A DNA stretch of 64,000 bases from Gibbula magus (taxonomy: Eukaryota; Mollusca; Gastropoda; Trochida; Trochidae), in assembly GCA_936450465.1 (NCBI GenBank), contig OW388304.1, positions 12,494,708 to 12,558,707 on the forward strand, given 5' to 3'. Positions 1 to 12,426 of the stretch are shown here, piece by piece. The notes under the pieces were generated by a model. That model ran no database searches. It was not told where the DNA came from and worked only from the letters and a program-made list of their open reading frames with translations. The translations under genes and the position numbers were made by a program. Numbering within the stretch: the first letter of the stretch is position 1; every line of letters starts with the position of its first letter.

Positions 1-2670
1 TTGTCAAGTTCGTGTAGACCGTGTACACTTGAATGACTTAATGAAGCTTAAGTCACTTAAATCAGTGAATATTTCCAACAGCATTATGTTTTAATTATAA
101 TTTATACATTATTTAAAACTTTTACGCGAATGTGTTCATATGACCACGTTCTTATCATGCAATATTTTGCAAAAGTGAACATTTGTCCATATTGTACATG
201 TAACTTGTTACTTGAGTACCTCGTGCACCTAAGTTAATGACATATATATTTATAATTTGAACCGAAAAGGATCCTTTCTAACTAGTTCAGTGCCAATTTC
301 TATATTAGTTGTCTTATTGTATTGTGAGTAAATAAAGTAAGTATCAATTTCTAACTGATGTTCCCTTTATTTCCTAAATTTGATACACATGTATCAATGA
401 ATGTGTCTGGTAGGAACTATTTTATTTGTAGCACACGTTATTCATATTTTCAGACAGCCGTAATGAGTCTTGTCACTATCAAGACACACAAACTATGTCA
501 AGTGTAGGATTTGGATATTGAAAACTACTTATTGATATTAAGACAAAGAAAGACATATGTGCTTACAGTCAATTAAGAATTTCATCAGTAGGTAACTTAA
601 TTTAATCCAAGACACTCACAATGCTGTCCTAACAAATAAGCAGCGTAGTGTACGTCTTTAGAGAAATACCACGAGAACGAGCATTGTCTGAGAGTTATAA
701 AAAATTGCTGTGCTTTGGAGTGTTATCAAGTGATTACCAAAGGGAGGTTAATGTGTAATATTTGTTAAGCTTTGAGATTTACCCTTTTCGATTCACATTT
801 ATTACATCGGTTTCCTGTAAGGCAATGAACTGAACTCTAACAGAGTTAATTATCTTTAAAGGGGCAGTAGCACGTTTTTTCACCGGGTCAATTCACATAA
901 GTCGATGAATTTTTTTTTTTTTTTAAATTTCACCAATAGTAAAACACCCTTCTCTCTTCGGAAAATCAAGTTACAAAATGAGTGTACATGGTTCTGTAAA
1001 GCCATGGAAATAATTTTTGTCATTTGAAATAATAAAATGTGTTCACAATAAAATAGTCGCCAGGCAATTTTGGCTTAATACGCTACACCGTTATTACCAC
1101 TACGGATAATTGGTTTGTGTAATAAGATGTTTAACTCTCTAAAGCAAATATAAATGATATAATCTATCATTATAAATGGGAAATTTGAAAAAATAAACTT
1201 TGCAAAAATGTGCTGTGCTCATTTAAAGGTACATTCATTGTATTGATGGAGGTCACATATTCCAAATGTTATAAATGGTGTTACTTTACCGTCTGTTACC
1301 GAAAACTACTATTTTGATGATAGTCGAGTTAGTATATAGACGATATGAAGGTAAAAGTAGTGATTTCTGATCGAAAACCGTACAATGCATCTGAGTCCCA
1401 CGTAATTTTGGAATCTTACTTAAAACAGAAAAAAATAACAAATTTGGGTTGATAATGTTTAATGGGTCATATAACTACTGTGCATGTAAATGGGACGTGC
1501 AGTTTCGATTTCTGCACATGCATAATGATGTTACTCTATTTTAATTGGAAACAAGAAATTATGATATATTTGGCGATTGGGGATGAATGTGCAAGCGGAG
1601 TGAATTTGTATTGCAAACAGCACATATGGTGAGTTGGAACGAATTAAAGCCAAATAAAATTTTATGAAACACAATGGATGCACCTTTAAAATTAAACATT
1701 GGTGTCTTAAAATGGCATATTGAAAAAGGGGTTTTGATGAAAGTTGAATTATGTGAATTAACAAAAAAGTTAAATAATGAGAGTTACAAAGTATGTCAAT
1801 AAAAATAATCTCATTACTGGCATAAATATTTTAAAGCCAAATATCGTTTCAGGAATTTGACACACATGCTTAACTTGATAGTGATCTAAACCTCCCTATG
1901 GCTTCAGGGAGTTAACAGATCTTTGCTTCAGTTCTCCATTGTGCAAAGATATCATTTTGATAATTTAACTATGTGAACATGGCATCGAAACCTTTAGGGC
2001 AATTGAACAGTTTCAAAACTCCTTCTTTATTTCTATTCATGAAGCTGTAAAAGTAACAAACATGAAATACGCACACTCTTTGTGACAATTATTGATTGGC
2101 ATTCAGTTCTGAAGATTCACAATAATGAAACCTTCCTATTTCTTGATGGTTTTGTGTAAACGACATCCAGTTTGTATAGAATGATCCAGTGAGGGGCCTA
2201 CCCGTGATATTTATTCCAAAAATAGAAACTATTTCTTAATTCCTTAGTTTTTCGTAAAAAAAAGTAGTAATTGACAAAATCAGATGTTTATTTGATGGAG
2301 CTTTGCCACAGCGAAAATGAAATTTAGAGAAATCTAATTAATCAAACTCTTAAACAGGGGATATAATACAAGTGCCAAAGGAAAAACAGTTAACGCACGG
2401 ATTGTGTATGGTTCTTGTCAAACTGTCTCTCAAAAGTCACGATATAACTGCATTAGAACCATTGAGAGTCAGTTTCTTATACAATCTAATTGTATACAAG
2501 AGAACATACACATTGTATAAGACACGTTATTTATGTCAAAGCATTTTAATGTCAAACCATATTCGATTGTGGTAAAGTACAAGTAAATAGCAAGGTGTTA
2601 ACGACAAACCGATTATTATTATCAAGAGAAGAAGACAAGATAACAATATAACTGGTTTTGACACTTACCT
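1..2670. other. AT-rich intergenic DNA, no gene seen
   Basis: I see no recognisable protein, RNA gene or clear repeat here. Short open frames (up to 77 codons) are of the size expected by chance at this base composition and resemble no family I know. There are poly-T/poly-A runs near 910-924. Confidence 0.6.
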
Positions 2671-2674
2671 CACG

Positions 2675-2914
2675 ATGCATATTAGTGCATTTGACACATC
2701 TACATTAAGGCAGTGGGAGACAAATATAGACATAAATCCCCACGAAAAGGATTTGATTGTGGAGAAAGGTAAATGGGATGACTACATGCCTCTTTGCATG
2801 GAATCAGAAACACTCAATATGTTCAAAACATTTACTGATGGTTTCATTACAAATGAAAGCACATATTACGTTGTCGGAGAGTTGTTGATATTGATTGCAG
2901 CTTCCCGACATTGA
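2675..2914 (+). other. Unassigned 79-codon ORF, possible coding fragment
   Basis: An open frame of 79 codons whose central part (charged, with Trp and Asp, e.g. EKGKWDDYMPLCMESE) looks more protein-like than the surrounding translations. I do not recognise the family. There is no convincing promoter, and I did not find splice partners on either side. It could be a single exon, a transposon-protein fragment, or chance. Confidence 0.15.
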
Positions 2915-4416
2915 TTCAATGTTATCAGATGCTTTGTAAAATAGGGAGAGAGTTATTTTTCAGCGCTGCTTAAAACAGTAGTAAAAATACATGTTTTACC
3001 TCTTTCTTAACGTTTTGTTTTGCAGAAAACTTTTTGTTTAAATGTGATAAATCGATGCAGTATAACAATTCTAAAATGAATTACTACTGTGAAAGCTGGT
3101 AAAAATAGACAAATAAGTTACTTCATAAAAAAAACTTACCTAGAAATTATTTGATCTCAATATCTAGATCTATTGTGGTTTGGATAAACATTTTGATTTA
3201 AAAAAAATGACTACATCAATGATACAAAATGATATAAATCATCAATGTTTGGTTCTGGAATATTTATATTAGTAAAGGCTAAGGAATAGTGTTATGATTG
3301 CTTCAAGAGGAGATGTGTTCGAATCCCGTCAGAACTGTTGTATGTTGGGTATTGACACAGTTGTTTATTATCTATATAGATATGCTATGTTTGAAAGAGC
3401 TTTCTAATAAACAGACAGAGATGGGATAACAAAAGTTCCAAAAACGTTTCTAAAATCTACACAACCAAAGTCCTCCCAGCATAAAACTGCAACAAGCACT
3501 AAAATATAACAAAATAACATAAAATAAAATAAATCAATAATTCTGCCAATATACCTTCATGAAGATGGATTTTAAAATTTAACTATTTATGTAGCATTAT
3601 TTGGCAATTCTTTGCTTTAGTGATTCATTGATTCGGTGACTTTAACAGAAGGACCATGAAAACTAATGTTTGATTTTCAATAATTCAAGGGGCTCTGATA
3701 ATTTAAAATTAGCACGTATTCGTTTCATTTTTGTCAGGAGCTAAAGTAAGTTTAATGTATTGGATACGTAACTAACATACGTAACTAACCGGAAGTATTA
3801 GCTCTGCATGCTTGCCGGGCTTGGATAGCACTTGACACGTGGCGTGCGAGACGTATGGTAGTCTCCTTCTTGAGTGAAGCAATAAATACATGAAGTGACA
3901 GAAGCCTACGTGTATATCTTTTCAAGTAAAATAGTCTTTGAAAAGACTTTGAAAACTAGGCATAGTATCATGGTATGCTGTTAAAAAATATCAAATGTCT
4001 CAATTACATAAATCAAATAATTCATTGTGGTTACTTTGTTACAATCCTTTGCTTTCCACTTTGTGCACATGTTTGACAAATATTTAGAATCTGCAGTCGT
4101 TATATGTTATCAATCCTATTGCTGTGGATATCTAGCCGAGGCAGAGAGATTGGTTGACAAGAATCGTTTTAAATTGACATATCACAATGACGTTGACATG
4201 TCCCAAACTCGTTAGAAGATAAGCATATTTAAAAAGTTGTATGTCATCGGTTAATGGAAAAGGCCGGGTAGGCAAAATGCACTGTTTTAAATAACACCAT
4301 TTTTAGAATTGCTGGAATACTATATCATGTTTGTTATAAATTCACAAGTTTTTGACAAATAAAAATGTTTATTGGCTTGGCGTCAGTCCAAACAATGCAT
4401 ATTGTATCACATCACA
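2915..4416. other. Intergenic DNA
   Basis: No gene recognised. It holds one tRNA-derived relic (listed separately). The 62-codon ORF at 4027-4215 has no family resemblance and is probably chance. Confidence 0.5.
3286..3346 (+). repeat. tRNA-derived (SINE head) relic
   Basis: A B-box-like stretch, GTGTTCGAATCCCGTC, matches the RNA polymerase III internal promoter consensus GGTTCGANTCC. The upstream half no longer has a good A box and the rest of the element is missing. Probably a decayed SINE head rather than a working tRNA. Confidence 0.35.
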
Positions 4417-4469
4417 GCACTATTTTATAAATTTCGTTCCTCGGAAAACCGTCGATTTCAATCAGGCTG
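4417..4469 (-). mobile_element. Terminal fragment of the Mutator-like MITE family found at 18.3 kb
   Basis: Read on the minus strand this matches the left terminal inverted repeat of the element at 18299-18742: CAGCCTGATTGAAATCGAC, then GGTTTTCCGAGGAA and AAAATAGTGC. Only one end is present, so it is a solo remnant. It lies just upstream of a SINE copy. Confidence 0.55.
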
Positions 4470-4509
4470 CCAGAAGTCATATCCTATTAGATTGATTAAC
4501 ACCTTGTCT

Positions 4510-4733
4510 ATAGTTGAGAACTGTTCCAGATGTAAGAAGGTTTTGGCGCAATGCTTCACTGACTTTAAACGTAGTACCACCCGTGGTTCGCTAGTTCCAG
4601 CCGATGCTTTGTGCTCTTTTGCTTCACCGCAATACATTGCCGAATTGTATTGTGGGCTTTATCTCTGCAATTATACTAGCAGCGGTGATATAAGTAAATA
4701 CTCTTCTTAATCACCTAACCTCCTTTTGAAGTT
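4510..4733 (+). mobile_element. tRNA-derived SINE, body and tail
   Basis: A diverged copy of the SINE seen at 12701-12998 and elsewhere. Shared blocks include the GTTGAGAACTGTTC start, TTTTGGCGCAATGC, CACCCGTGGTTCGCTAGTTCC, CTAGCAGCGGTGATATAAGT and a 3' end in TCACCTAACCTCC. The tRNA head is missing. The 112-codon ORF across it is an artefact of the repeat. Confidence 0.7.
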
Positions 4734-5487
4734 GACATCTTTGCGATCTTCTTAGAAATTGCATATTTCATATATATAATCTGATACGGCAATGTTAAAT
4801 AATGAATAGCTATTGATTATCATTGAAGTTGAGTCAGCTAATTTGCTATTCTGAATTCCATCAACTTACGGACCAATAAGACTTCTTTGATTGGAACTTA
4901 ATTGAACATTGCCCGTCTATATAGGAAAACTGGAACTTCAAACAGACGATTAAGATGTGATTATAGACGATAGTCGTAGATCTTTGATGATCACAGCGCC
5001 ACAGATTATTGATAACCAATGTAAAATGAAATCATTTCATTCAATTTTCTCCTGAGAACATATGTTTTAACATGTAATATTGTAGTCAGATGTATGTTCA
5101 TTATACAACAACCAAATAACCTCTGGTATAAATGCTGTTTAAATAAGTTTTAGTTTTTTTTCATCATTTCATCATTTCAACACTTCAATATTCCGAGATA
5201 CACTTTATTCACCTTACCGTTTGTGTTTGTGTAGCGAACAGTGCAACATTAAATGTAAATGTAAAGCATGATGGAGCGCACATGAAACTGAATTTAATGG
5301 TAGCTGCACTATACTTAATACATCAGGTGATCTTCTCACATAAGCAGGGATGAGGTTCCGTTTCAACTTTAGAACTTAATACTAAAATCTACAGGAGCTT
5401 AACGTGTCATATAATATCTTGACACATCAACAAGGATTAACCATTCCTTTTCGAATGGGGGTCAACTCATAACGTACATAAATATTC

Positions 5488-5510
5488 ACCCGTTTACTTC
5501 GTAAACGGGT
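5488..5510. repeat. Perfect 9 bp stem with CTTCG loop
   Basis: ACCCGTTTA / TAAACGGGT separated by CTTCG. It resembles the tips of the longer palindromes at 40.7 and 61.7 kb, which also close on CGAAG/CTTCG. No function can be assigned. Confidence 0.6.
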
Positions 5511-6090
5511 TTTATATCAATCTGTTATGACACATGGGACTTTGCCTGGAGTACCTTGATCAATTCATACAATGAATGAGAATTCATTCATGCATGTTTT
5601 GAGTTACGAAAATCGTACTTATCACCAGTATATATGTCTCTGTATAATGAAATACAAATGGACAGACGCATACCATTTCTTGACAATAGCTTATAAGAAA
5701 ACGATAAAACTCCATGCTCACTAAAACTCATTTTAAGGCGGTTCTTTACATATGTTTACGAGAAGAACTAGAACTGCAAATGACGACTGCTATGACATAG
5801 ATTGTATTCAAAGGACATAACTCTCATCTCCTTTCCTCAAGTTGAGAGATTCTATTGTTGGTACGCTTCATTCATCATGATTTATTCAACTGATTTGATT
5901 TCATCATACATGCAACTTCTTTCATGAATAAACGAAGGGTTTGATTGTACGTGAGTGAATGTTGAACAGCGCACAGTTAACACCTATCTTAATGTATTGT
6001 CTCTTGTAGCCTTTTGGCGGCTTTTACATTTTTAATGTATGTATTATTGAAATATTTTTGAATGTAAGAGATGAGACAAAAATAAACAAT

Positions 6091-6107
6091 TTCTCTCTCT
6101 CTCTCCC
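6091..6107. repeat. CT microsatellite
   Basis: A short run of TC/CT dinucleotides ending in CCCTAT. Confidence 0.8.
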
Positions 6108-7914
6108 TATGTGGCTGTGTAGAGTGAGAGAAATAACATGTTATTCTACTCAGTGAAACAACACTTTCATTCATATAACATCATCGTAACAGAAGGATGA
6201 TGTCACAAGTAGACCACGATAAAGCAAAGTGACCATGATGCTCCATTCATAAAATGAACGTCATTTACAAACTATGCATGATTTCTTAGAACATTTGTCA
6301 TTTATCGTGGAATACTATGAATATATTATCTTGTTAAATACAAAAAAATATATTTACACTCATGGCTGCGCCACATGTCTACTTCCTTCGATGGGATAAA
6401 CATGGTATTCCACGAGAAATGTCAGATAACCCCAGTATATTTTAGCACACAATAAATCGTATTTAGATACAGCTGATATACCTTTATTGATGCATATTTC
6501 ACATATTTAATGAAGCAATTTTTAAGGTAAATTTGGCACTTTAATCCTTTAAATAAAGTGTTTGAAATGGCACCTCTGCTCCTATTTAGAATATAACAAC
6601 ATTGTGATTGTACATAAAGTCCTTTCTTCATTTCGGGGGAAAATGGTGTTTTTGGTTTTTTAAAAAGAATTTATTTTTACAAAAATGCATGTTTCCCGTA
6701 TTAATTGATGCTCCGTATTTTGACCGACATTGAAGTATTGAAATGATTGAATCAGCTCTCACATGACCAAAATCTTTTCAAGATGAACATTATTTTAAAA
6801 CTAGATAATCACAAGACATATTCCAATGTTTAATCTTATATTTTCTTAAATCTTCAACATTTCCTAATGCAACTAAGGAATAGGATATAATCGTGTGCCT
6901 ACATAATGCAGGGTATTAAAAGACATTCCGTGAAATACCATTTTAATGAAATGAGTAAATGATTTAGTATCAAATGAGCGCGGATTTTACATCAAACCGT
7001 TAACTATTTTAGTTATTAATCGCCCAATAAAGTAGTCAGGAGAAAGCAACTAGAAGAGTAAGCCAGTAGAAGAGTAAGCCAATTAAAGCTAATTCATGAA
7101 TAGTAAATCAATAGAAACCTGTCAGGTAAGAATCACAAACACTGACCAGATGGCTCATGGCATGTGCTTGTTCACATACTCCAAACGATTATTTACTGAT
7201 TGTGTTACACAAAACCAGTTGTCTGGGTGTTGTTAATGTTGATTGTGCCTCGGAATGTTATCAGGTACTTAGTAAGAGTCTTATTTTTGGATGATTGTAA
7301 TCCTCTAAGGAAGGCTTAATTGTGATCCACATTTTTTATTGTCATTATGATTAACTAATCTACCATTATTTACTTTAAACGCAGATTAATTCATCACTTA
7401 ATGTCCTTTAAGTTTATAATAATTTAAACTGATTTCAATATGTACACACAACATCACAAATCTCTAAGGAATCAATTAATTTGGTTTGGTTTTCAGTCCG
7501 TAAATGAGCTGTATTTGCTTTTTAATGTTTTGGAAATTTACTTATATCTTAACATGTTAATCTATTATTGTAGACGATTGATGAGAATATAAAATAACAA
7601 GACCACGGGTCGATCGAGTTGATTTCAGAAAGATGAAAAATTACCTTGCATTTTCATACATAAATACTGTTGTAAACTTTTTATACATTAATTAGATGCG
7701 CAATTATTGGTATTAAATGTACATGTTCATGGCTGAACAAATCATTTTACTAAGATCATGGTGTGTCTTTGCTAAATTGCTCATGTTGTAATAACCGTTC
7801 CTTTGCAGTCACTAATATTTCTTTAATATTATTGTTAGAGTTAGAGTTATTGATGTAAAACACACTTGACACATAGTCTACATGTCATATAAAAACATAC
7901 GTTTTTATGTCCAA

Positions 7915-8690
7915 TTTGCAATAAATGATAAGAAGGAGGAAAGTGATTTCTAGGAGGGAAAGGTCAGTTTGCTGAAGCGGAAGTTCCCTGATAGAAGAGT
8001 AGTGCTTCAGATTCCTAAATAGACATTTATTCTGTCTGGTGTCTCCAACCCATCAGGCGCAGCCCCATTATGATTAGTGCGATCACTTTCCAACCACGTT
8101 CAAGAGATATGTTGATATTGTTTCAAAGAAAAAATTTAAGTCTGTTTAAAATATACAACAATTGATAGGGAAAATGTGAAACCCAAGGTCACTGGATTAC
8201 TTTTGAAATTGTAGACACGACAATTTCCTGGCAGATAAATGATATCACATTGGGAGTGACAGAGTAAAAGATAGCTGACCAGAAAAGGTCAGTTTAGTGA
8301 AGCAGAATTTCACTGATAAAAGAGAAGCGCTGCAGAATCTTAAGTGTACTGGCTAGTGGCTGTCAATGACCAGCCGCGACTTCATGACTGAATGTCGGAT
8401 CACTTATGATCTAGGTTTCAAGTGTCATTTGTTTCTACATACAGGTTTAATATTGTTAATGTGTAAACATTCATTATTGTCTATTATTTGTGAGAAAGAT
8501 GGAGAGGGAAACTATGGAACTTGGAAACATTTGTTTTAGTTAAGTAACTAACGTGGTAAAGATTTATGTAAGTGATATTAAATTCAAAGAGGCAGGGAAT
8601 AAGAACATTTTCGGTTTCAAAGAATTTTTCTGGATGAAAGAGTAGTGCTTGAACATTTAAAATAGACGATTGTATTGTCTGGCATTCTGC
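7915..8690. repeat. Three diverged tandem copies of a ~320 bp unit
   Basis: A recognisable block recurs at 7990 (GATAGAAGAGTAGTGCTTCAG), 8315 (GATAAAAGAGAAGCGCTGCAG) and 8633 (GATGAAAGAGTAGTGCTTGA), spacings 325 and 318 bp. Each is preceded by GGTCAGTTT or a decayed form and followed by a TTAT/TGTACTGGC-like stretch. No coding frame is shared between copies. It looks like old local tandem duplication. Confidence 0.6.
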
Positions 8691-8744
8691 TCTGTTTAAA
8701 CATCCGTCTGTTTATTTGTGATCCGTACACATAGAGAATACTAA

Positions 8745-8815
8745 ACGACGTCCCGTTTAATAACAAATTTATGAAACGAGTGGATAGTTTTGGTATCTAA
8801 CGAGCGAAAGCGAAA
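8745..8815 (+). repeat. Solo half of the foldback repeat seen at 48.76 kb
   Basis: CGTCCCGTTTAATAACAAAT, then TTTATGAAACGAGTGGATAG and TTTTGGTATCTAACGAGCG, match one arm of the inverted repeat at 48757-48876. The opposite arm is absent here. Probably a fragment of a mobile foldback element. Confidence 0.55.
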
Positions 8816-8959
8816 AATAGGCTCTGTAACACCCTGATGACAATGATACTGGGGAGTAAAGTTACATACAGTTCTGCTGCTAGTTTTATCTAGCGAAATT
8901 GTGGGGATCATTGTTCTTGTTGTCGATGAAGTTAACATTGACGGCACAAATTGCAACAG

Positions 8960-10375
8960 AAGCGCCGAAAATGGAGTTCCGACATTTTAGCGGACGTTAA
9001 AATGTTAATTGACAGTTACATTGAAGCATTTTTTATTCATATATCTTAGTATGGTATATTCTGAAACAACAGACAGACATGCCTCCACAACGTTGAAAAC
9101 TTACGTGTCGGCACGAAGCTATTTATTTACATTCTAAACAATCAAACCCATTCCGCCAAAAAAGGAGAAGAAAATATCAAAATGTACCTATAAGGATTCC
9201 AATGTAGTCGCATTAATACTCAACTGACGATTGTCACAGGATTCGTGGGTTCAACATGAAGTTTATTCCTTGTGAATTTAGAATCTAGACTACATTTTTA
9301 AACTAAGGCAAACAAGGCCATGCAAATGGCGGTCAAATCGTGAGAGCGTCCGTACCATATAATCATAAAACTTTATGTGATAAACCGTGGAGGTTGAAAT
9401 CCAGTGCTATCCCAAAAGCCACGTGACTACTGGAAAGTAGTCCCGACTACGATCGCTTTCGCGTGTATAGTTTTACAACAGTGTTGAATAACCTTTCAAT
9501 GTTTCACAATAGTAGTATCTTCAATGAGAGTGTAATAAATATAAATTAGCTTGAAATAATAATTGTGTATTAGATATATATATATATATATATATAATAG
9601 GAGAGTTGTATCTAATATTAAAATGCTGCACTCAAGTAGATCAAAATGAATTTGGTATGGGAAAAAGTGATGGACAAGTAGCGTTAGACATCTTACATTA
9701 CACTGCCTGGCTTCTGAAGCCATCCGAGTAACTTCATTATCATGTGTACAGCTGTTATACGACTGCTACTATGAGATACCAGTGAAACTTTTAGTCAAGA
9801 ATATCAGCACCAATATGTGATCTTGATAACCTCGAGCCAATCTCTAGAACATTAGCTAACAGTTCTATGGTACCGCAAGCCAAGCCAATTAGTTTGGTTC
9901 GAAAGTTTTTGAGGGTGTTTTTTTTTTAATTTTCGTTTGTACATAGGGGACATTGTCATATCTACTCTTTCTCTGAACTAAGTTTGCAAACTTTACATTT
10001 ACCAAACATTTATCAAACAATGTCTGAAATAATAGGGGGAGGAGGGGCTGATTTTGATTCATCATCTGCTGTTTCCTTAATTGAACCTCCTCCGCAACTT
10101 TGTTACCTATCTCTATTTTATTCCCGTCTCCGTGTTGGCTCATTTTCCAGGTGAGAGAGCTTACAACCAGCAATTGTGCTTTGTATTGCATAAAATCAAA
10201 CATAATGATAACTATTACGATCATATTCAGTACACATATAAACACAGTGGATCTGAAGATCATGTTGACCATTCTATGGGCAACTTTGTGAACTACAGTC
10301 ATTGCATTGTGTATGACGGCAACAGCTAGACAGGCAACACAAGAGTCTCCACATGACCAAGTGCAAACGGATACT
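8960..10375. other. Intergenic DNA; long minus-strand ORF judged doubtful
   Basis: No gene identified. The minus-strand frame 9889-10503 (204 codons) is the longest open frame in the window and contains one hydrophobic run, but it matches nothing I know. Its first part lies antisense to the RecQ-like pseudogene. I treat it as chance or antisense. Confidence 0.4.
9574..9597. repeat. (TA)n microsatellite
   Basis: About twelve TA dinucleotides in a row. Confidence 0.9.
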
Positions 10376-10378
10376 AGT

Positions 10379-10990
10379 GACAAAATCAACATTAAATACT
10401 GGCTGCGAAACACCCGGCAATGTTTTGAGAGACTGGCTGTTTGATGGGATTCAAGAGAAAGGAAGAAATATTCCAAGAATGATGATTTTCCTGCGGTGAA
10501 CAATCCAAAATCAGTAGCCTTTATTTCCCATCTGGCTTACAAGCTGAAACATAAGGCCTATACAGATGCTGATCCAAATGAAGCTTAAAGACTCATGAAC
10601 TTTCGCAGGTCTACGGATGACAGTGTCAAGGAGAGCATACGGACATCGTACATGGGGCCAAACGTTAACAACTACAAACTAGTGTTCCTGGCTTCGACGT
10701 CATTTAGCATGGGTCTAGATGTTCAAGGCGTAGACCATATTATTCATTATTGGCCAGGAAACGATATTGAAGACTACATGCAAGAGAAATATAGAGCTGG
10801 TCGTGCTAATGATTAGGCACATGCATATGCTATCTTGATGAAATGCAAACTATGTTTCAAGGGGAGAAAAGGAATACGCTCACAGACTGCAAACAGACTT
10901 TAGAAGAAAAAAGTTCCGTAAGCACTTTGTGGTCTCTTCAACAACATGTCATGATTGACGTGTGTGTGACGACATGTCAGTTTCTTTAAC
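10379..10990 (+). pseudogene. RecQ-type helicase C-terminal fragment, decayed
   Basis: Translation in pieces gives the RecA-like second lobe and zinc-binding start of a RecQ-family DNA helicase (3'-5' DNA unwinding). The order is: a motif IV-like stretch (GRNIPRMMIF, about 10460-10490); motif V (VFLASTSFSMGLDVQGVDH, about 10683-10737), like the family FATxAFGMGID; motif VI (DIEDYMQEKYRAGRAND, about 10765-10815), like IExYxQExGRAGRD; then a Cys-rich tail (CHD...CDD, about 10945-10970) like the RecQ zinc site. Lesions are an in-frame TAA near 10586, a TAG just after GRAND, a frameshift near 10440-10500 and a TGA inside the zinc site. No first lobe (Walker A/DEAH) is present. It is followed within 200 bp by an OTU-like domain, a pairing more typical of transposon-associated proteins than of host RecQ. 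Family call firm; origin is inference. Confidence 0.75.
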
Positions 10991-11160
10991 AGTGGCGCCT
11001 ACTTTCACAATGGCAATGTGAAAAGTCTCTGCCCGGTGAAACAGGCCATTTCCTCCCCGAGTCTGCCCTTCTTTTTGTCCTCCAACAAGTGAAGTCTTCA
11101 AGGAACTTTCTAATATACTCGGTATCACCTCCGTATCCTTGCCAAACTGCCTCATCTCAT

Positions 11161-11588
11161 CTGGGTAACCCAAAGGTACTCCACAAGACCAGGGGAGATG
11201 GGAACAGCTCCTTCCGATGCATTGCTCATGCTGTCAGCGGCACTGAGGTGTCACACTTGACTGTCCGGACAAGGTTGTGAAGCACATGAAATCAAGGAAA
11301 ATATCCAGGTAGCTCCAATCATACATGAATCAGACTGTATCTTCCTACATGGACCAGAGCCACATGGACAAATGTGGGACTTGGGCAACATACGCAGAGA
11401 TAGTCGCCATAGCATCCCTACTTCACATGGACATTTATGTAAACAGCAGGTGTGGCTTCAATATCTATGGATGGGCAAGATATCCAGGAAATGTTGACAT
11501 TCTGGAAAGCCATCATACAAAATATGCCCTTAACTTGGTCAATGATGATGACAACGTTCACTTCAACGTTGTAATGAAGGTGTGGTGA
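11161..11588 (+). pseudogene. OTU-like cysteine protease domain, decayed
   Basis: OTU domains remove ubiquitin through a Cys-His pair. Here GDGNSSFRCIAHAVSG (about 11191-11240) corresponds to the family GDGNCLFRAxxxxLxG, but the catalytic Cys is Ser. The middle of the fold follows in a shifted frame: GTWATYAEIVAIASLLHMDI (about 11373-11435) matches the usual GxWxxxxEIxALAxxLxxxI. The end has HFNVVM (about 11560), which keeps the expected His plus aromatic residue. There is a frameshift near 11275 and an in-frame TAG near 11310. It lies downstream of the RecQ-like fragment on the same strand and was probably part of the same transposon-associated protein or element. With the nucleophile lost and the frame broken it cannot be active. 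Confidence 0.75.
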
Positions 11589-12426
11589 CAAATATGACAA
11601 TGAAACCTGTAGCTTGAAGGCATATTCAATTCCATCGAAAGTATAAATCTTTTATAGACTTGCACAGTAGTATGAGTGATATGATTTTGAATATGGATAT
11701 ATTGACCACATGTTTGTCCCTTAATTGCAACGATTGTCCTGCTGACTAATCAACTTTGACATTTTGAAAGACTTGTACTTAATAAGGAGAAGTCATTTCC
11801 AAAGGACACAAATAATAAACCATAAACTCAGATATGTCAGTGGTATATGTTTGGAAAATTGCCAATGAAGAATCATCTGAAACCACATTGAAAGTGACAT
11901 TGATGATTCACAAAGTGGTCACCCGTAGTCCTTACAAACACTTCTGATAGTAACTACATTTAGTAAAATCCATGGGTAGCAAATGTTTCTAAGCTCTCAG
12001 ATATCCACTCATGAGCACTTCTACTGACTTGCAGAAATTACCCCCTGCAGTTATTAACCTCATCAATTGGTTGGTTACTTATCTGTTTTCCCTATTGGTT
12101 CAGTTCTCTTCCACTTCAGTCTCTCAGACTGTCGTCATGGTAAAACACTTTCATTTAAAACAAAATAACTGCAGCGCGGATGACAGTCACCAAACATCTT
12201 GGCGTCCATTACCATGGACGTGTTTGCAATGGCATAAAGGTAAATATAGAAGACATAATTCTGATATCAATTTCAGTAATATAATATTACTTATAGCAAC
12301 TTATATTTGCCAATCCCGTGTTCATTGTTTATATATATTTAAACCAGTAATATCATTATCATAAGAAGAAATAATTTACCTGCACCTGTATTTATATAAT
12401 TTCTTCACATATTTTTTTTTCACCAG
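11589..12426. other. Spacer, possible intron, between the OTU and MULE relics
   Basis: No domain recognised. There is a possible splice donor (AAG|GTAAAT, about 12238) and a polypyrimidine stretch with acceptor (TTTTTTTTTCACCAG, ends 12426). These could bound an intron of the broken gene that continues at 12427. The 117-codon ORF at 12011-12364 spans the proposed intron and shows no family features. Confidence 0.35.

Larger units (their letters stand above)
4740..7910. other. Intergenic DNA
   Basis: No gene recognised. It contains a small hairpin (5488-5510), a CT tract (6091-6107) and an 18 bp near-exact doubling (AGAAGAGTAAGCC, about 7050-7080). Short ORFs here show no family features. Confidence 0.5.

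Noticed and set aside
4372..4710. 112-codon ORF
   Set aside because: Covers a MITE fragment and a SINE; repeat artefact.
5488..5510. Rho-independent terminator
   Set aside because: Eukaryotic context, no gene upstream; the T-run after the stem is weak.
9889..10503. Longest ORF in the window (204 codons, minus strand) as a membrane protein gene
   Set aside because: No family resemblance, one hydrophobic run only, AT-driven composition, partly antisense to the RecQ-like relic.
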